A DNA stretch of 64,000 bases from Tenacibaculum lutimaris (GCF_003610735.1 NZ_RAQM01000007.1:248001-312000); one strand, 5' to 3'; positions 18,236 through 27,900 are shown, counted from the stretch's first letter. A program made the numbers and translations. Notes: generated by a model not told the origin, from the sequence alone.

Positions 18236-18970
18236 ATGAGCTTATCTAAAAACAACATAAAGTTAATAACTAGTTTACAACAAAAAAAGTATAGACAAAA
18301 GCACCAATTATTTGTGGCAGAAGGAGTGAAAGTGGTAAATGAGTTGTTAGCATCTTCATTAGAAGTTGAACACTTATTTTCTGTAGATGCATCTTTTGAA
18401 CCATTAAAAAAATGTGGTGTAACGTTAATTTCTGAAAACGAATTAAAAAAAATAAGTACACTTAAAAGCCCTAATAAAGTTTTAGGATTGTTTAAAATTC
18501 CAAAGAAAAAAGAAATCAATCAAGATAAATTTATGGTTGCTCTTGATGGAATTAATGATCCTGGAAATTTAGGAACCATTATTCGTTTATGTGATTGGTT
18601 TGGAATTACTGAATTAGTTTGTTCAAAAAATACAGTTGATTGTTACAATCAAAAAGTGGTGCAATCTACTATGGGATCTTTAACACGGGTAAATATTTTG
18701 TATGTAGATTTAGAAGATTTTCTAACAAACAGTAAACTTCCAGTTTTTACTGCTGATATGGATGGTAAAAATGTGTACATATCATCATTACCAGAAAAAG
18801 CTGTGTTGGTTATGGGGAACGAAGCTAACGGAATTTCACCTGAAATTGCTCAAATAGTAAAACACGCGTTAACCATTCCAAGATTTGGTGATTTGCAACA
18901 AACAGAGAGCCTAAATGTAGCTACAGCTACAGCAATTTTACTGAGTGAGTTTAAAAGAGGATTAAAATAA
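18236..18970 (+). CDS. SpoU/TrmH-family RNA 2'-O-methyltransferase
   Basis: The enzyme methylates a ribose 2'-OH in rRNA or tRNA using SAM. Residues about 1-85 form the N-terminal substrate-binding domain. The SPOUT trefoil knot is marked by ALDGINDPGNLGTIIRL, VLVMGNEANGIS and IPRFGDLQQTESLNVATATAI. The FGDLQQ insert lengthens the last motif slightly compared with RlmB. The target nucleotide cannot be assigned. Its 3' end overlaps the convergent deoxynucleoside kinase gene by 9 bp. Confidence 0.9.
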   Translation: MSLSKNNIKLITSLQQKKYRQKHQLFVAEGVKVVNELLASSLEVEHLFSVDASFEPLKKCGVTLISENELKKISTLKSPNKVLGLFKIPKKKEINQDKFMVALDGINDPGNLGTIIRLCDWFGITELVCSKNTVDCYNQKVVQSTMGSLTRVNILYVDLEDFLTNSKLPVFTADMDGKNVYISSLPEKAVLVMGNEANGISPEIAQIVKHALTIPRFGDLQQTESLNVATATAILLSEFKRGLK

Positions 18971-19576
18971 TCCGTTTATCTGAGCATCAATTCTGTCGAT
19001 TACATATCCTAAATCTTCTTGATTATCAACAAAATCTAAATTATCAACATCTATAATTAATAGTTTTCCTTTGTTGTATTGGCTAATCCAAGCTTCGTAA
19101 CGTTCATTTAATCTACTTAAATAGTCAATGCTAATAGAGTTTTCATATTCTCTACCTCGTTTATGTATTTGACCGACTAAGGTAGAAATATCTGCACGTA
19201 AATAAATTAACAAATCAGGAGGAGTTACCAAGTTCTCCATTAATTCAAATAACGAAGAATAGTTACTAAAATCTCTATTGGTCATAAGCCCCATTGCATG
19301 TAAGTTTGGAGCAAAAATATGAGCATCTTCGTAAATAGTTCTATCCTGAATTATTTTCTTACCTGACTTGCGTAGCTCTAAAACTTGACGAAAACGGCTA
19401 TTTAAAAAGTATACTTGCAGGTTAAAAGACCAACGCTCCATTTCACCGTAGAAATCATCTAAGTAAGGGTTTTCATCAACTGATTCAAAATGAGGTTCCC
19501 AATTGTAGTGTTTTGCTAATAATTTGGTTAATGTGGTTTTTCCTGCGCCTATGTTTCCGGCAATTGCTACGTGCAT
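18962..19576 (-). CDS. Deoxynucleoside kinase, stand-alone
   Basis: This 204-residue kinase phosphorylates deoxynucleosides for dNTP salvage. It has P-loop GNIGAGKTTL near residues 7-16, the ERWSFNLQVYFL substrate segment, a DRTIYED (DRS-like) motif and lid KRGREYE. It is paralogous along its length to the C-terminal half of the FolK fusion at 9386-10516, so the cell has two such kinases, probably with different base preferences. Its stop lies inside the end of the convergent methyltransferase gene. Confidence 0.9.
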   Translation of the reverse strand: MHVAIAGNIGAGKTTLTKLLAKHYNWEPHFESVDENPYLDDFYGEMERWSFNLQVYFLNSRFRQVLELRKSGKKIIQDRTIYEDAHIFAPNLHAMGLMTNRDFSNYSSLFELMENLVTPPDLLIYLRADISTLVGQIHKRGREYENSISIDYLSRLNERYEAWISQYNKGKLLIIDVDNLDFVDNQEDLGYVIDRIDAQINGLF

Positions 19577-19692
19577 AATTATTTGTGTAATAATGATTTT
19601 AATATTACTGGCAATGCCAGTTCAGGGGAGGTAAAAGTACATAAAAAAAGGAATTAAGAAACAAGATTAACAAATCAATATAGTAGATAAAC

Positions 19693-19723
19693 AAAAAAGC
19701 GAGCTAATTAGCTCGCTTTTTTT
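19693..19723 (-). terminator. Terminator after the metalloprotease gene
   Basis: A perfect palindrome, GCGAGCTAATTAGCTCGC (19699-19716), has A6 on the left and T7 on the right. It works on both strands and lies 21 bp after the protease stop. Confidence 0.9.
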
Positions 19724-19743
19724 GTTTAGTGTGGTAAAAGAGA

Positions 19744-22686
19744 TTACCTAATAGCAATCTTTTTTGTTATATGTTTTCCTGCGTTTTCAATTTGCATAAG
19801 ATAAAATCCGCTTGCTGCTTTATTAAAGTTAACCACTCTATTAAAAGAACTTGAGATTGTTGAGAATTTTTGAGTTTCAATCAAACGCCCTCTAAAATCA
19901 AATAAACGAATGATTGTAGCATTTTTATCTTTTACTCTAAAACTTACCGTTAAACTACCATTAGAAGGAATAGGATAAGTTTGAAGATCTTTAAATAAGC
20001 TATTGTCTGTGGCAAATCGTTCTTCAACAGTAATGGTGTAATCTTCTACTTCACCATTTAAGCTTAATTCACAAGCGTCAGGTGCAGAATTTAACTTTGT
20101 GGTAATTCTCATGGTTGTAGAACCGATAGCAGCATTTTCAGGAACAGTAATTGTAACAGTATTGTTAGAAATTTCATAAGCTTCATTAATGTCAAATACA
20201 CAGTTTTGGTTCCAGTCTATCCAAGCAAATGTTTTAATATTACTATATCCATCATTGTTTATAGAGGTTGTTAGCGTGTAATTTTCTCCTTTTCCTACTA
20301 TTGTATTTTGATTTTTGAAGTCAGAGTACCCTGTTGTTTTAGTAGAACTATTATCAATATCATTAAATGTTACGTTTGTAATACTGATTTGAGATTCGGT
20401 AGTACCTGTAGATTTACAAATGTTATCGTTTTTGTTTAGGTTAAGGTTTATTGACTTTGTGAGAGAACCATCAGAAGCTACAATATTGATAATATAATCT
20501 GCCGTAGCGGCATTATTAATATTATCAATAGTTACTGTGATCTTAGAGTTATTACTAACAGTGTTTTTATCAAATGAAACAGAAGAGTCAGTCGGAGCTC
20601 CAGAAGCTGAAAAAGTAACTGTATTGTTAAATCCGTTAGATACAACATAATCCAATTCAAATGTTACATTGTTAGAAGCGCTACCACATAGAGCTATGTC
20701 TCCACTTAAGTTAGAGATTGCAAAGTCAGGAGTAGTATCTATTTTAAATTCAGGAGTAACGTTGTAAAAAATATTATCAGCAGCCTCAATCATTAAAACT
20801 GCATTGTTTGTTGTAGCTAGATTAGGAAGTGTAATAGATTCTATACCGTCATTAGGCGTGTTTTCTATAAGAATTACATCAAAAGAAATACCTCCGTTTG
20901 TAGATAGTTTTATGTTTACAGTTTGACAGTTAATAGGAGAAGTATTGGTTTGACCAACCAGCCACTTAATTTCTCTTGTAGTGTTTGGTGCCCAAGTAGG
21001 TTGGTTGTTGATTATGAATGGTTGTACATCTACAACTGTAACTTTTATATCATCTCTTGCTGAACTACCTCCTCCTACATGGTTATCTCTAACTGTAAAA
21101 GCAAAATCCAATTCTCTTGCTACTGAAGGCAAAACTTCCCATTCAGTAGAAGTGTTTCCACTTACCACAGTTGAAAGAGCAGGGAAATATCTATTTGGAG
21201 ATTTTGAAGGAGATAAAGATCTGAACATTGGTCCGGCAGTATTGGTAGGTAAAGGAGCCATAGTTGCCACTTCATTATCAATTTGTTCCCAAGTATAGGA
21301 TAAGGATTCTATTCCATCAACATCTGTAGCTGATCCTTTTACAACAAAAGGTGTTGACTTAGGGATGCTTACATTGTTGCCCGCGTTAGCAGTAGGCGCA
21401 TTATTTCCTGTACTTGAAACACTAGCACAACCACCTGCCCCTTGAATGTGCTCCCACATTTGAGCGATACTAACAGCATGAAAATAATCATCACTAGCTC
21501 CTTGTATGTTTGGTGAGCAAATACCAGCATAAGCCATAATGGTTGATCCACTTCCTGGTTCAACAGCTGTTTCAAGACTTCTATTACCGCTACAAGAATT
21601 GTTAAATGTATGAGTAGCACCAAATTGATGTCCTATTTCATGAGCTACATAATCAATCGAGTATCCATCGCCTATTGGTTGACCTCTACCTGTTATTCCT
21701 TGAGCTTTATATCCAGTAACACAAACTGAATTCAATTGGGCTAATCCTCCACCTCCTGTACTAAAGGTATGTCCGATGTCATAATTTGTGTCTCCAATAA
21801 TAGCATCACATTTCTCTTGGCTTTCATCAATTAAAAAATTTGCATCATCGTTTGATAATTCATCAGTTTCAGCATCTAAGAAAATTAAATCATCATTATT
21901 ACTAACAAGAACCATTCTTACGGCTAAGTCTCTTTCAAAAATACCGTTAACACGAGTCATCGTAGTATTCATAGCAGACAATACAGCAGCTTTTTTTTCT
22001 GCTTCACTAGCAGTTGGTAATACACCTTGATTGTTTATGTGGAATTGAGCATACTCACCAGTACAGGCAATAGCAGTTCTAAAAGTTCTTAATGTTGCAT
22101 CGTTAGCATTTCTACTTTGTATAGAAGCAGAAATGTTTTTTTGAGCAGTATTTTCAAGTTTACAAGAGAAGTCATCATCTAATGAGGCAAGCTCTCCTTT
22201 TTTGTAGATTATATACTCTTTATTATCTTTTGTATAAGGATCAATATAAACTGTATTTTCATTTGAAGTAAATAATATAACATGTACACCATCTTTTCCT
22301 ATACTTATTTTAGCTGTAGAGGAAGTGTCATCAATTCCTTTAGCAGAATAAGATTTCACTTGTGGGAATTTTGCTGCTAACTCAGGAGCTAAATAAGAGG
22401 TTTCTTTTACAAAAAATCTTTTAACTTCTCCATTAGAATTAGGTAATGTTATTATCTTTTCAGAGGTAGTGTTCTTAGCTTTTGAACTTAATAAGATATT
22501 TTTGAATTTTTCTAAATCTAACCTCATTAGTAAGTGTTGATTCGGAGAAATTTTAGTTGTAAGTACTTCTTTTTTTTGAAGCTTAATTGTTTCGTTAGAT
22601 GTTTTCGTCCACATCTGCTGAGAGAACAAACTTGTGGTTGAAAGAAGTAAAATACAAAATATGAGAAGGGAGTTTCTTTTTGACAT
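19744..22686 (-). CDS. Secreted reprolysin-like zinc metalloprotease with T9SS sorting tail
   Basis: The 980-residue protein starts with a Sec signal peptide (cleavage near FSQQ) and a propeptide of about 200 residues. The metzincin site HEIGHQFGATH is at 349-359, with a Met-turn STIMAY (Met384). This places it with M12B/reprolysin-like peptidases. A PKD/Ig-like region follows from about 430, then a GEVEDYTITV segment (GEVED domain). The last 75 residues are a Por-type C-terminal sorting domain, with LQTYPIPSNGSLTVSF and an end in KKIAIR. It should be exported by the type IX system, to which GldB relates. The substrate is unknown. Confidence 0.92.
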   Translation of the reverse strand: MSKRNSLLIFCILLLSTTSLFSQQMWTKTSNETIKLQKKEVLTTKISPNQHLLMRLDLEKFKNILLSSKAKNTTSEKIITLPNSNGEVKRFFVKETSYLAPELAAKFPQVKSYSAKGIDDTSSTAKISIGKDGVHVILFTSNENTVYIDPYTKDNKEYIIYKKGELASLDDDFSCKLENTAQKNISASIQSRNANDATLRTFRTAIACTGEYAQFHINNQGVLPTASEAEKKAAVLSAMNTTMTRVNGIFERDLAVRMVLVSNNDDLIFLDAETDELSNDDANFLIDESQEKCDAIIGDTNYDIGHTFSTGGGGLAQLNSVCVTGYKAQGITGRGQPIGDGYSIDYVAHEIGHQFGATHTFNNSCSGNRSLETAVEPGSGSTIMAYAGICSPNIQGASDDYFHAVSIAQMWEHIQGAGGCASVSSTGNNAPTANAGNNVSIPKSTPFVVKGSATDVDGIESLSYTWEQIDNEVATMAPLPTNTAGPMFRSLSPSKSPNRYFPALSTVVSGNTSTEWEVLPSVARELDFAFTVRDNHVGGGSSARDDIKVTVVDVQPFIINNQPTWAPNTTREIKWLVGQTNTSPINCQTVNIKLSTNGGISFDVILIENTPNDGIESITLPNLATTNNAVLMIEAADNIFYNVTPEFKIDTTPDFAISNLSGDIALCGSASNNVTFELDYVVSNGFNNTVTFSASGAPTDSSVSFDKNTVSNNSKITVTIDNINNAATADYIINIVASDGSLTKSINLNLNKNDNICKSTGTTESQISITNVTFNDIDNSSTKTTGYSDFKNQNTIVGKGENYTLTTSINNDGYSNIKTFAWIDWNQNCVFDINEAYEISNNTVTITVPENAAIGSTTMRITTKLNSAPDACELSLNGEVEDYTITVEERFATDNSLFKDLQTYPIPSNGSLTVSFRVKDKNATIIRLFDFRGRLIETQKFSTISSSFNRVVNFNKAASGFYLMQIENAGKHITKKIAIR

Positions 22687-22737
22687 GATTTAGTTATTGA
22701 TAAGTCTTACATATAACAGTAAAAGTTTAATTTTCCC

Positions 22738-22745
22738 TACCTTTG
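22738..22745 (+). promoter_or_regulatory. -7 element of the lipB promoter
   Basis: TACCTTTG matches TAnnTTTG exactly and lies 24 bp before the lipB ATG. No clear -33 element is visible. Confidence 0.5.
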
Positions 22746-22769
22746 TAGAGCTATTTAGACGCCTAATTT

Positions 22770-23474
22770 ATGAATAAAAAAGTAAGAGTTAGTGATCTAG
22801 GAAAAAAAGATTACAAAGAAACATGGGACTATCAAACAAGTTTGTTAGATGAGATCGTTTCATTAAAGAGAGAAAAGAGAAATGGAGGAGGAGAAATAGA
22901 AACTCCAAATTATTTTTTATTTGTAGAACATCCACATGTATATACCCTAGGGAAATCGGGAGATATAAATAATTTATTACTAAATGAAGAGAAGCTTAAA
23001 GAAAAGGAAGCTACTTTTTATAAAATAAATAGAGGAGGGGATATTACCTATCATGGTCCTGGTCAAATAGTTGGATATCCAATTTTAGATTTAGAGAACT
23101 TTTTTACTGATATTCATAAGTATTTACGTTTGTTAGAAGAGTCAATTATTTTAACAATTGCTGAATATGGTATCAAAGCTGAAAGAAGTGAAGGAGAAAC
23201 AGGTGTTTGGTTAGATGTTGGAACACCGTTTGCTCGAAAAATTTGTGCTATGGGAATTCGTGCAAGTAGATGGGTAACCATGCATGGGTTTGCACTAAAT
23301 GTGAATGCAAATTTAGGGTACTTTGATAATATAATTCCTTGTGGAATTCGTGGTAAAGCAGTAACCTCTATGGAAGCTGAGCTTGGGAGAAAAATACCAG
23401 AAGAGGAAGTGAAAGAAAAAATTCTAAAACACTTTAAAGACTTGTTTGAAGTAGAAGAATTTATTAAAGTATAA
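22770..23474 (+). CDS. lipB: Octanoyltransferase LipB
   Basis: LipB moves octanoyl from ACP to the lipoyl domains of 2-oxoacid dehydrogenases and GcvH, the first step of lipoate synthesis. The RGGDITYHGPGQIVGYPI signature and the PCGIRGKAVTSM segment (acyl-carrying Cys and nearby Lys) are intact, as is GVWLDVG...KICAMGIRASRWVTMHGFALNV. The 234-residue length is normal. The gene is monocistronic, with a terminator a few bases after the stop. lipA is not in the window. Confidence 0.96.
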   Translation: MNKKVRVSDLGKKDYKETWDYQTSLLDEIVSLKREKRNGGGEIETPNYFLFVEHPHVYTLGKSGDINNLLLNEEKLKEKEATFYKINRGGDITYHGPGQIVGYPILDLENFFTDIHKYLRLLEESIILTIAEYGIKAERSEGETGVWLDVGTPFARKICAMGIRASRWVTMHGFALNVNANLGYFDNIIPCGIRGKAVTSMEAELGRKIPEEEVKEKILKHFKDLFEVEEFIKV

Positions 23475-23505
23475 AAAAAGGGTTGACATTGTCAACCCTT
23501 TTTTT
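23473..23505. terminator. Bidirectional terminator, lipB / YceI
   Basis: GGGTTGAC (23480-23487) and GTCAACCC (23491-23498) form a perfect stem with loop ATT, between A7 and T7 runs. Confidence 0.9.
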
Positions 23506-23526
23506 AGTTTCTATAGAAAACTAAAA

Positions 23527-24168
23527 TTATTTTTTAGCTTTAACTTCGAAAGAAATTTCCATTAAATCATTAATGAATTTATCTTTTAAAGCAGCATCAA
23601 TTTTCTTAGAGCTATAAGTAATACCAAAGTCAGTTCTGTCAATGTTAAAAACATCACTTTTAAAAGTAACAGCATCTTCAGTTTCAGTAATAGTAGCAGG
23701 AATAGTAATACTCTTAGTAACGTCTTTTAAAGTTAAGTTACCAGTAACGTGAACTTTTCCGTCTTTTACTTCAGAACTAGATACTTCAAACTTAGCAGTT
23801 GGGAATTTCTCAACGTCAAAGAAGTCAGCATTTTTTAAGTGACCTTCTAATTTTTCTTTACCGTTTCCAGCTTCTAAATCTTGACAAACGATAGTGTTCA
23901 TGTCGATAACGAATTCACCAGACTTTACAGCTCCGTTTTCAATTTCTAAAGTTCCTTTTTCTAAACTTACAACACCGTTGTGAGAACCAGTTGGTTTAGT
24001 TCCTTTCCAAGTAACTACAGATTCAGCAACGTTTGCTTTGTATGCATTAATAATATTTTCTGTTTTTGCTACTTCTTTTTCTTCGCTAACAGCAGTTTTG
24101 TTTTTCTCTGTTTTACAAGCAACAGCTCCCATTGCCATAAAAGCAATAGCTAAAATTGTTTTTTTCAT
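23527..24168 (-). CDS. YceI-family lipoprotein
   Basis: YceI proteins form a lipocalin-like barrel that binds polyisoprenoid-type lipids. Here a lipoprotein signal (lipobox ending AVAC, Cys18) anchors it to a membrane. The domain, about residues 45-210, has VVTWKGTKPTGSHNGVVSL, HLKNADFFDVEKFPTAKFE and a FNIDRTDFGITYSSKK segment typical of the family. The TDFGI end motif is conserved. The actual ligand is unknown. It is probably monocistronic. Confidence 0.88.
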   Translation of the reverse strand: MKKTILAIAFMAMGAVACKTEKNKTAVSEEKEVAKTENIINAYKANVAESVVTWKGTKPTGSHNGVVSLEKGTLEIENGAVKSGEFVIDMNTIVCQDLEAGNGKEKLEGHLKNADFFDVEKFPTAKFEVSSSEVKDGKVHVTGNLTLKDVTKSITIPATITETEDAVTFKSDVFNIDRTDFGITYSSKKIDAALKDKFINDLMEISFEVKAKK

Positions 24169-24234
24169 CTTTGAGTTTTTAATAATGATTATTAATTGAG
24201 CACAAATGTAACAAAAAAATAATTTCCATGGGAT

Positions 24235-24951
24235 TTAATTTTTTGTTAAGATGTGATTAATTACGTAAGAAGCAGCTTGTAAGCCAAAAGCAGCAGGCAT
24301 ATAACTAATGGTTCCGTAGTATGATTTTTTATAGTTAGTTCCATCGGTGAGTTTTAAACTTTCAGAAATTTGAATTTCTTCGGAATAAACAGCTCTAACT
24401 CCTTTGTCTACTTTTAATTCTTTTAAGCGTTTACGTAAGGCTCTAGCCATTTTACAATGTTTAGTTTTACTAATGTCTTTCACCTTTACTTTAGAAGCAT
24501 CTATCTTACCACCAGCGCCCATAGAACTAATAATTTTAACTTTTTTTCTACGCGCTGCAACAATTAAATTGATTTTAGGAGTAATACTATCAATACAATC
24601 TAGTACATAGTTAAAGTTTGGAGTTACAATTTCAAAGGCTCTTTCAGGTGATAAAAACTCTTCTAAAACGGTCAATTCAATCTCTGGGTTGATGTCTTTA
24701 AGTCTCTCAGCTAATATTTGTGCTTTTGATTTTCCTATGGTGCTATGTAGTGCTGGTAATTGACGATTTATGTTTGTTTTGTCAAAAACATCGCCATCCA
24801 CAATGGTCATTTTGTTTACCCCTGCGCGTGCAATAAATTCCGCTGCAAACGATCCAACTCCACCTAATCCAACTACTAAAACATTGGCTTTTTTAATCTT
24901 CTCTAATCCTTCTTTTTGAACCAATAATTCGGTACGTTCTAACCAACTCAT
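24235..24951 (-). CDS. tcdA: tRNA threonylcarbamoyladenosine dehydratase (TcdA, ThiF-like)
   Basis: TcdA is an E1-like ATP-dependent enzyme that cyclises t6A37 in ANN-decoding tRNAs to ct6A. The Rossmann signature VVGLGGVGSFAAEFIARAG lies near residues 26-44. The ATP-site DGDVFDKTNINRQLPA follows, and LDCIDSITPKINLI and SSMGAGGKIDASKVKV are family hallmarks. The 238-residue length fits the short TcdA/YgdL form. Its ATG overlaps the stop of tatD by 4 bp, so it is the last gene of the rsgA-dtd-tatD-tcdA run. Confidence 0.88.
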   Translation of the reverse strand: MSWLERTELLVQKEGLEKIKKANVLVVGLGGVGSFAAEFIARAGVNKMTIVDGDVFDKTNINRQLPALHSTIGKSKAQILAERLKDINPEIELTVLEEFLSPERAFEIVTPNFNYVLDCIDSITPKINLIVAARRKKVKIISSMGAGGKIDASKVKVKDISKTKHCKMARALRKRLKELKVDKGVRAVYSEEIQISESLKLTDGTNYKKSYYGTISYMPAAFGLQAASYVINHILTKN

Positions 24952-25592
24952 CTCTTAAAAATTCTACTAAAATTTTGTTTTACAGTATTTATAATATTTT
25001 GTTTTTCGGTTTTTCTTAGTTCGCTAGCAATGTTGTATATATTTTCAATATGCTCTTCGGAAGTATCTGTTTCTAGAAAAAGAAAGTCTAACGGAAGTTT
25101 TGAAAATGTTTCTTGTAGCCTCTCATTTTTTAGTAAACTTTCTCCGAAAGATATACATATTTGGTGCTGTATTAAATCGAGCGCAATTTGGTGATTTTTA
25201 TTGAATCCGTGAACAATCCATGGTTGTTTTGGATTCATTTCTTTTTTTAATTGAATAATTTCTTGAAAAGCCCTTACACAATGAATGATTAAAGGCTTGT
25301 TGTATTTTTCAGAGAGTTGAATTTGCTGCTTAAAAACTTTTATTTGAAGAGAGAAATCAACATCTGTTATTCTGTCTAAACCACATTCTCCAAGAGCATA
25401 GCAGTTTTCTGAGCTTAGCTGCTCTTCAATAATTTTTATGTCGTTTTGTAAGGTGTTTTCTGAAATATACCACGGGTGAATGCCAATAGAAAAAGGAGTG
25501 CTAAAGTCTGTCGAATTAGGGTATTTATTTTCTATTGAAAAAACATCTTTTTGGATAGATGAAGTGTGGGTATGAATATCAATAAACTGCAA
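24948..25592 (-). CDS. TatD-family metal-dependent hydrolase
   Basis: TatD proteins are TIM-barrel metallohydrolases with DNase activity. The N-terminal HxH (His7, His9), the GECGLDR metal ligand, LIIHCVRA and IVHGF histidines, and FLETDT aspartate are present. At 214 residues it is shorter than the usual 255-265, with trimmed connecting loops but no lost metal ligand that I can see. This compact form is common in Bacteroidota. Its start abuts the dtd stop. Confidence 0.85.
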   Translation of the reverse strand: MQFIDIHTHTSSIQKDVFSIENKYPNSTDFSTPFSIGIHPWYISENTLQNDIKIIEEQLSSENCYALGECGLDRITDVDFSLQIKVFKQQIQLSEKYNKPLIIHCVRAFQEIIQLKKEMNPKQPWIVHGFNKNHQIALDLIQHQICISFGESLLKNERLQETFSKLPLDFLFLETDTSEEHIENIYNIASELRKTEKQNIINTVKQNFSRIFKR

Positions 25593-26045
25593 TTATACTT
25601 TGTCTTTGGTGTCAATAACAATAGTTACAGGTCCGTCATTCAATAATTCTACTTTCATGTCTGCTCCAAACTCACCTGTTTGCACTTTTTTGCCTAAATC
25701 TGTTTCAAATTGCTGAACAAAATTCTCGTATAACGGAATGGCAACGTCAGGTTTAGCAGCTTTAATATAACTAGGTCTGTTTCCTTTTTTGGTAGAAGCG
25801 TGTAAAGTAAACTGGCTTACTACAATAGCATCTCCGTTTATATCAAGTAATGATTTATTCATTATGCCTTCTTCATCATTAAAAATACGAAGGTTTACAA
25901 TTTTTTTAGTTAACCAATTGATATCCTCTTGTGTGTCTTCATCAATAATACCAAGTAAGACTAATAATCCGTTTTGGATATCAGCAACTTTAACACCTTC
26001 AATAGTAACACTTGCTTTTGAAACACGTTGAATTATGGCTTTCAT
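25593..26045 (-). CDS. dtd: D-aminoacyl-tRNA deacylase
   Basis: DTD proofreads by removing D-amino acids (and glycine from tRNA-Ala) from tRNAs. The 150 residues include both active-site signatures: the SQFTLHASTKKGNRPSYIKAA segment and the cross-subunit Gly-cisPro motif as GPVTIVID near the end. It lies 41 bp after rsgA and abuts tatD, forming a translation and RNA-related gene run. Confidence 0.96.
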   Translation of the reverse strand: MKAIIQRVSKASVTIEGVKVADIQNGLLVLLGIIDEDTQEDINWLTKKIVNLRIFNDEEGIMNKSLLDINGDAIVVSQFTLHASTKKGNRPSYIKAAKPDVAIPLYENFVQQFETDLGKKVQTGEFGADMKVELLNDGPVTIVIDTKDKV

Positions 26046-26086
26046 TTTCTTAAAACTTAAATTATTGGATAAATTGAAAGTTTATA

Positions 26087-27028
26087 TTACTCCCAAATAT
26101 CGGTTCGGTAATGTTCTTCTTCGCCTTCTAGAATTTGTAGGTAGCTCTTGTAACGAGACCATGCAATTTCTTCATTTTCTAAGGCTTCTTTAACAGCGCA
26201 CTGTGGTTCGTTCACGTGAATACAATTGTTGAATTTACAATCTTGTTTTAAAGCAAAAAACTCAGGGAAATAATCACCTAATTCATCTTTATCTATATCT
26301 ACCACTCCAAAACCTTTAATTCCTGGAGTATCAATAATACGAGCATCAAAACTTAAATCGAACATTTCAGCGAAAGTAGTAGTATGTTGACCCTGTTTAT
26401 GTTGTTCAGAAATTTCTTTGGTTTTTAAGTCCAATGAAGGTTCAATAGCATTGACTAAGGTAGTTTTTCCAACTCCTGAATGACCCGCAAACATGCTTAC
26501 TTTACCTGTCATCAACTCTTTTATTTTGTCAATATTGATGTTTTCGGTAGCAGAAACTTCTATACAGTCATACCCGATAGCTTCATAAATGTCTTTTAGA
26601 TACATAATTTCTGCACGTTGTTCAATTTCGTACGAATCAATTTTATTAAAAACTAAAATTGTTTTGATTGAATAGGCTTCAGCAGTGACCAAAAAACGAT
26701 CGATAAACGTGGTAAAAGTAGGAGGGTTGTCAATGGTAATTAATAAAAATACCTGATCGATATTAGAAGCAATTACATGGGTTTGTTTTGATAAATTAAC
26801 CGATTTACGAACAATGAAGTTTTTACGTTCATGAATATTGGTAATCAATCCTGTTTCTTCATCATTTTTGGTTTCTAATGAAAAATCAACTATGTCACCT
26901 ACTGATATCGGGTTGGTACTCTTAATTCCTTTAAGGCGAAATTTTCCTTTGATGCGGCATTTGTATAACTCGCCTTCAGACTTTACCCAATACCAACTTC
27001 CTGTAGATTTATAAACCGTTCCTGTCAT
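26087..27028 (-). CDS. rsgA: Ribosome small-subunit GTPase RsgA
   Basis: RsgA is a circularly permuted GTPase that checks late 30S maturation. An N-terminal OB fold (about 1-70) precedes the permuted G domain, with FNKID (G4) first, then P-loop GHSGVGKT (182-189) and DTPG (233-236). The C-terminal zinc knuckle is complete (Cys264, Cys269, His271, Cys277), in contrast to the ligand-less zinc modules of DnaG and AccD in this window. The 313-residue length is typical. Confidence 0.96.
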   Translation of the reverse strand: MTGTVYKSTGSWYWVKSEGELYKCRIKGKFRLKGIKSTNPISVGDIVDFSLETKNDEETGLITNIHERKNFIVRKSVNLSKQTHVIASNIDQVFLLITIDNPPTFTTFIDRFLVTAEAYSIKTILVFNKIDSYEIEQRAEIMYLKDIYEAIGYDCIEVSATENINIDKIKELMTGKVSMFAGHSGVGKTTLVNAIEPSLDLKTKEISEQHKQGQHTTTFAEMFDLSFDARIIDTPGIKGFGVVDIDKDELGDYFPEFFALKQDCKFNNCIHVNEPQCAVKEALENEEIAWSRYKSYLQILEGEEEHYRTDIWE

Positions 27029-27069
27029 AGAACAAAGATGAGAATAAAAATTGAATGTTTTAGTATCGT

Positions 27070-27822
27070 TTAATCGGTTAAATCGTTAATTTTCTGAGCT
27101 ACTGTTCCTCTTTCTGAAATTCTAATAATCATGAAAATTATTTGAGGAATGAAACCTGGAGAAATAACTAAATCGGCTTTTTCGGTTATTTTTATGTCTC
27201 TCTTTTGTATAGTTTTTTCAAAACCACTAATAGGTGTGTTGGCTAATTCAACAGCAAAATTCCAAGCACCATTTCTTGCTAATTCCATACTGAAGTCAAC
27301 AAAAAAATCGTCAACATTTTTAGTCCATGTAAGGATTTTCTTTAAAAAAGGAAATATTTCAGATAAATCGTTTTGAACTTCATTAACTAAAGAGGATAAA
27401 ATTTCATTTATTTTATTAAAATCACCATGTAAATTTTGAATGTCTTGTCCTTTGGAAACTTCTGCCGCCGCTATTCCCAAATCTAAATTAATATGTGCGT
27501 TCATACCAACTAATAAGTGTTGTAAAACTATATACCAATACTTATTAGCTATACTAAAAGCTCTTTCCCAAGAAGAAGTAATAGGTGTATTATTTTTGTA
27601 ATTATAATAGGCATCTATGTATCTTTTAGCAAAAATTATATCGAGCTTTTCCATTCGTTGGTTATCATCAAAATAGTCGCTTTGTATGCCTTCATTTACT
27701 TTTATTGTTACTTTTTGGTATAAAGCAGCAAAATAGCCTAATGGACTTTGGTTTTCTATAGATTCGTTAATAATATCTTGTAAGATGTTTATAACATCAT
27801 CAATTGTATGAAGAGGTTTCAT
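27070..27822 (-). CDS. DUF5995 family protein
   Basis: This 250-residue soluble helical protein belongs, as I recall it, to DUF5995, whose hallmark is the LLVGMNAHINLDLGIA segment near the middle. The ERAF and HxxxxMNAHI histidines hint at a metal or ligand site, but no function is known to me. I start it at the ATG at 27822, because the 19 residues before it (from 27879) look like untranslated leader that overlaps the terminator of the next operon. It lies 41 bp upstream of rsgA and could be the first gene of that run. Confidence 0.7.
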   Translation of the reverse strand: MKPLHTIDDVINILQDIINESIENQSPLGYFAALYQKVTIKVNEGIQSDYFDDNQRMEKLDIIFAKRYIDAYYNYKNNTPITSSWERAFSIANKYWYIVLQHLLVGMNAHINLDLGIAAAEVSKGQDIQNLHGDFNKINEILSSLVNEVQNDLSEIFPFLKKILTWTKNVDDFFVDFSMELARNGAWNFAVELANTPISGFEKTIQKRDIKITEKADLVISPGFIPQIIFMIIRISERGTVAQKINDLTD

Positions 27823-27865
27823 GTATTTTAAGTTTGGTTGGATGAAAATACAATAAATTGAATAA

Positions 27866-27894
27866 AAAAAGACCGCCAATTTCTGACGGTCTTT
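27866..27894 (-). terminator. Terminator of the aromatic operon
   Basis: AAAGACCG/CGGTCTTT stem (GACCG 27871-27875, CGGTC 27887-27891) with a T7 run on the minus strand, six bases after the DAHP synthase stop. Confidence 0.85.
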
Positions 27895-27900
27895 ATAGAT

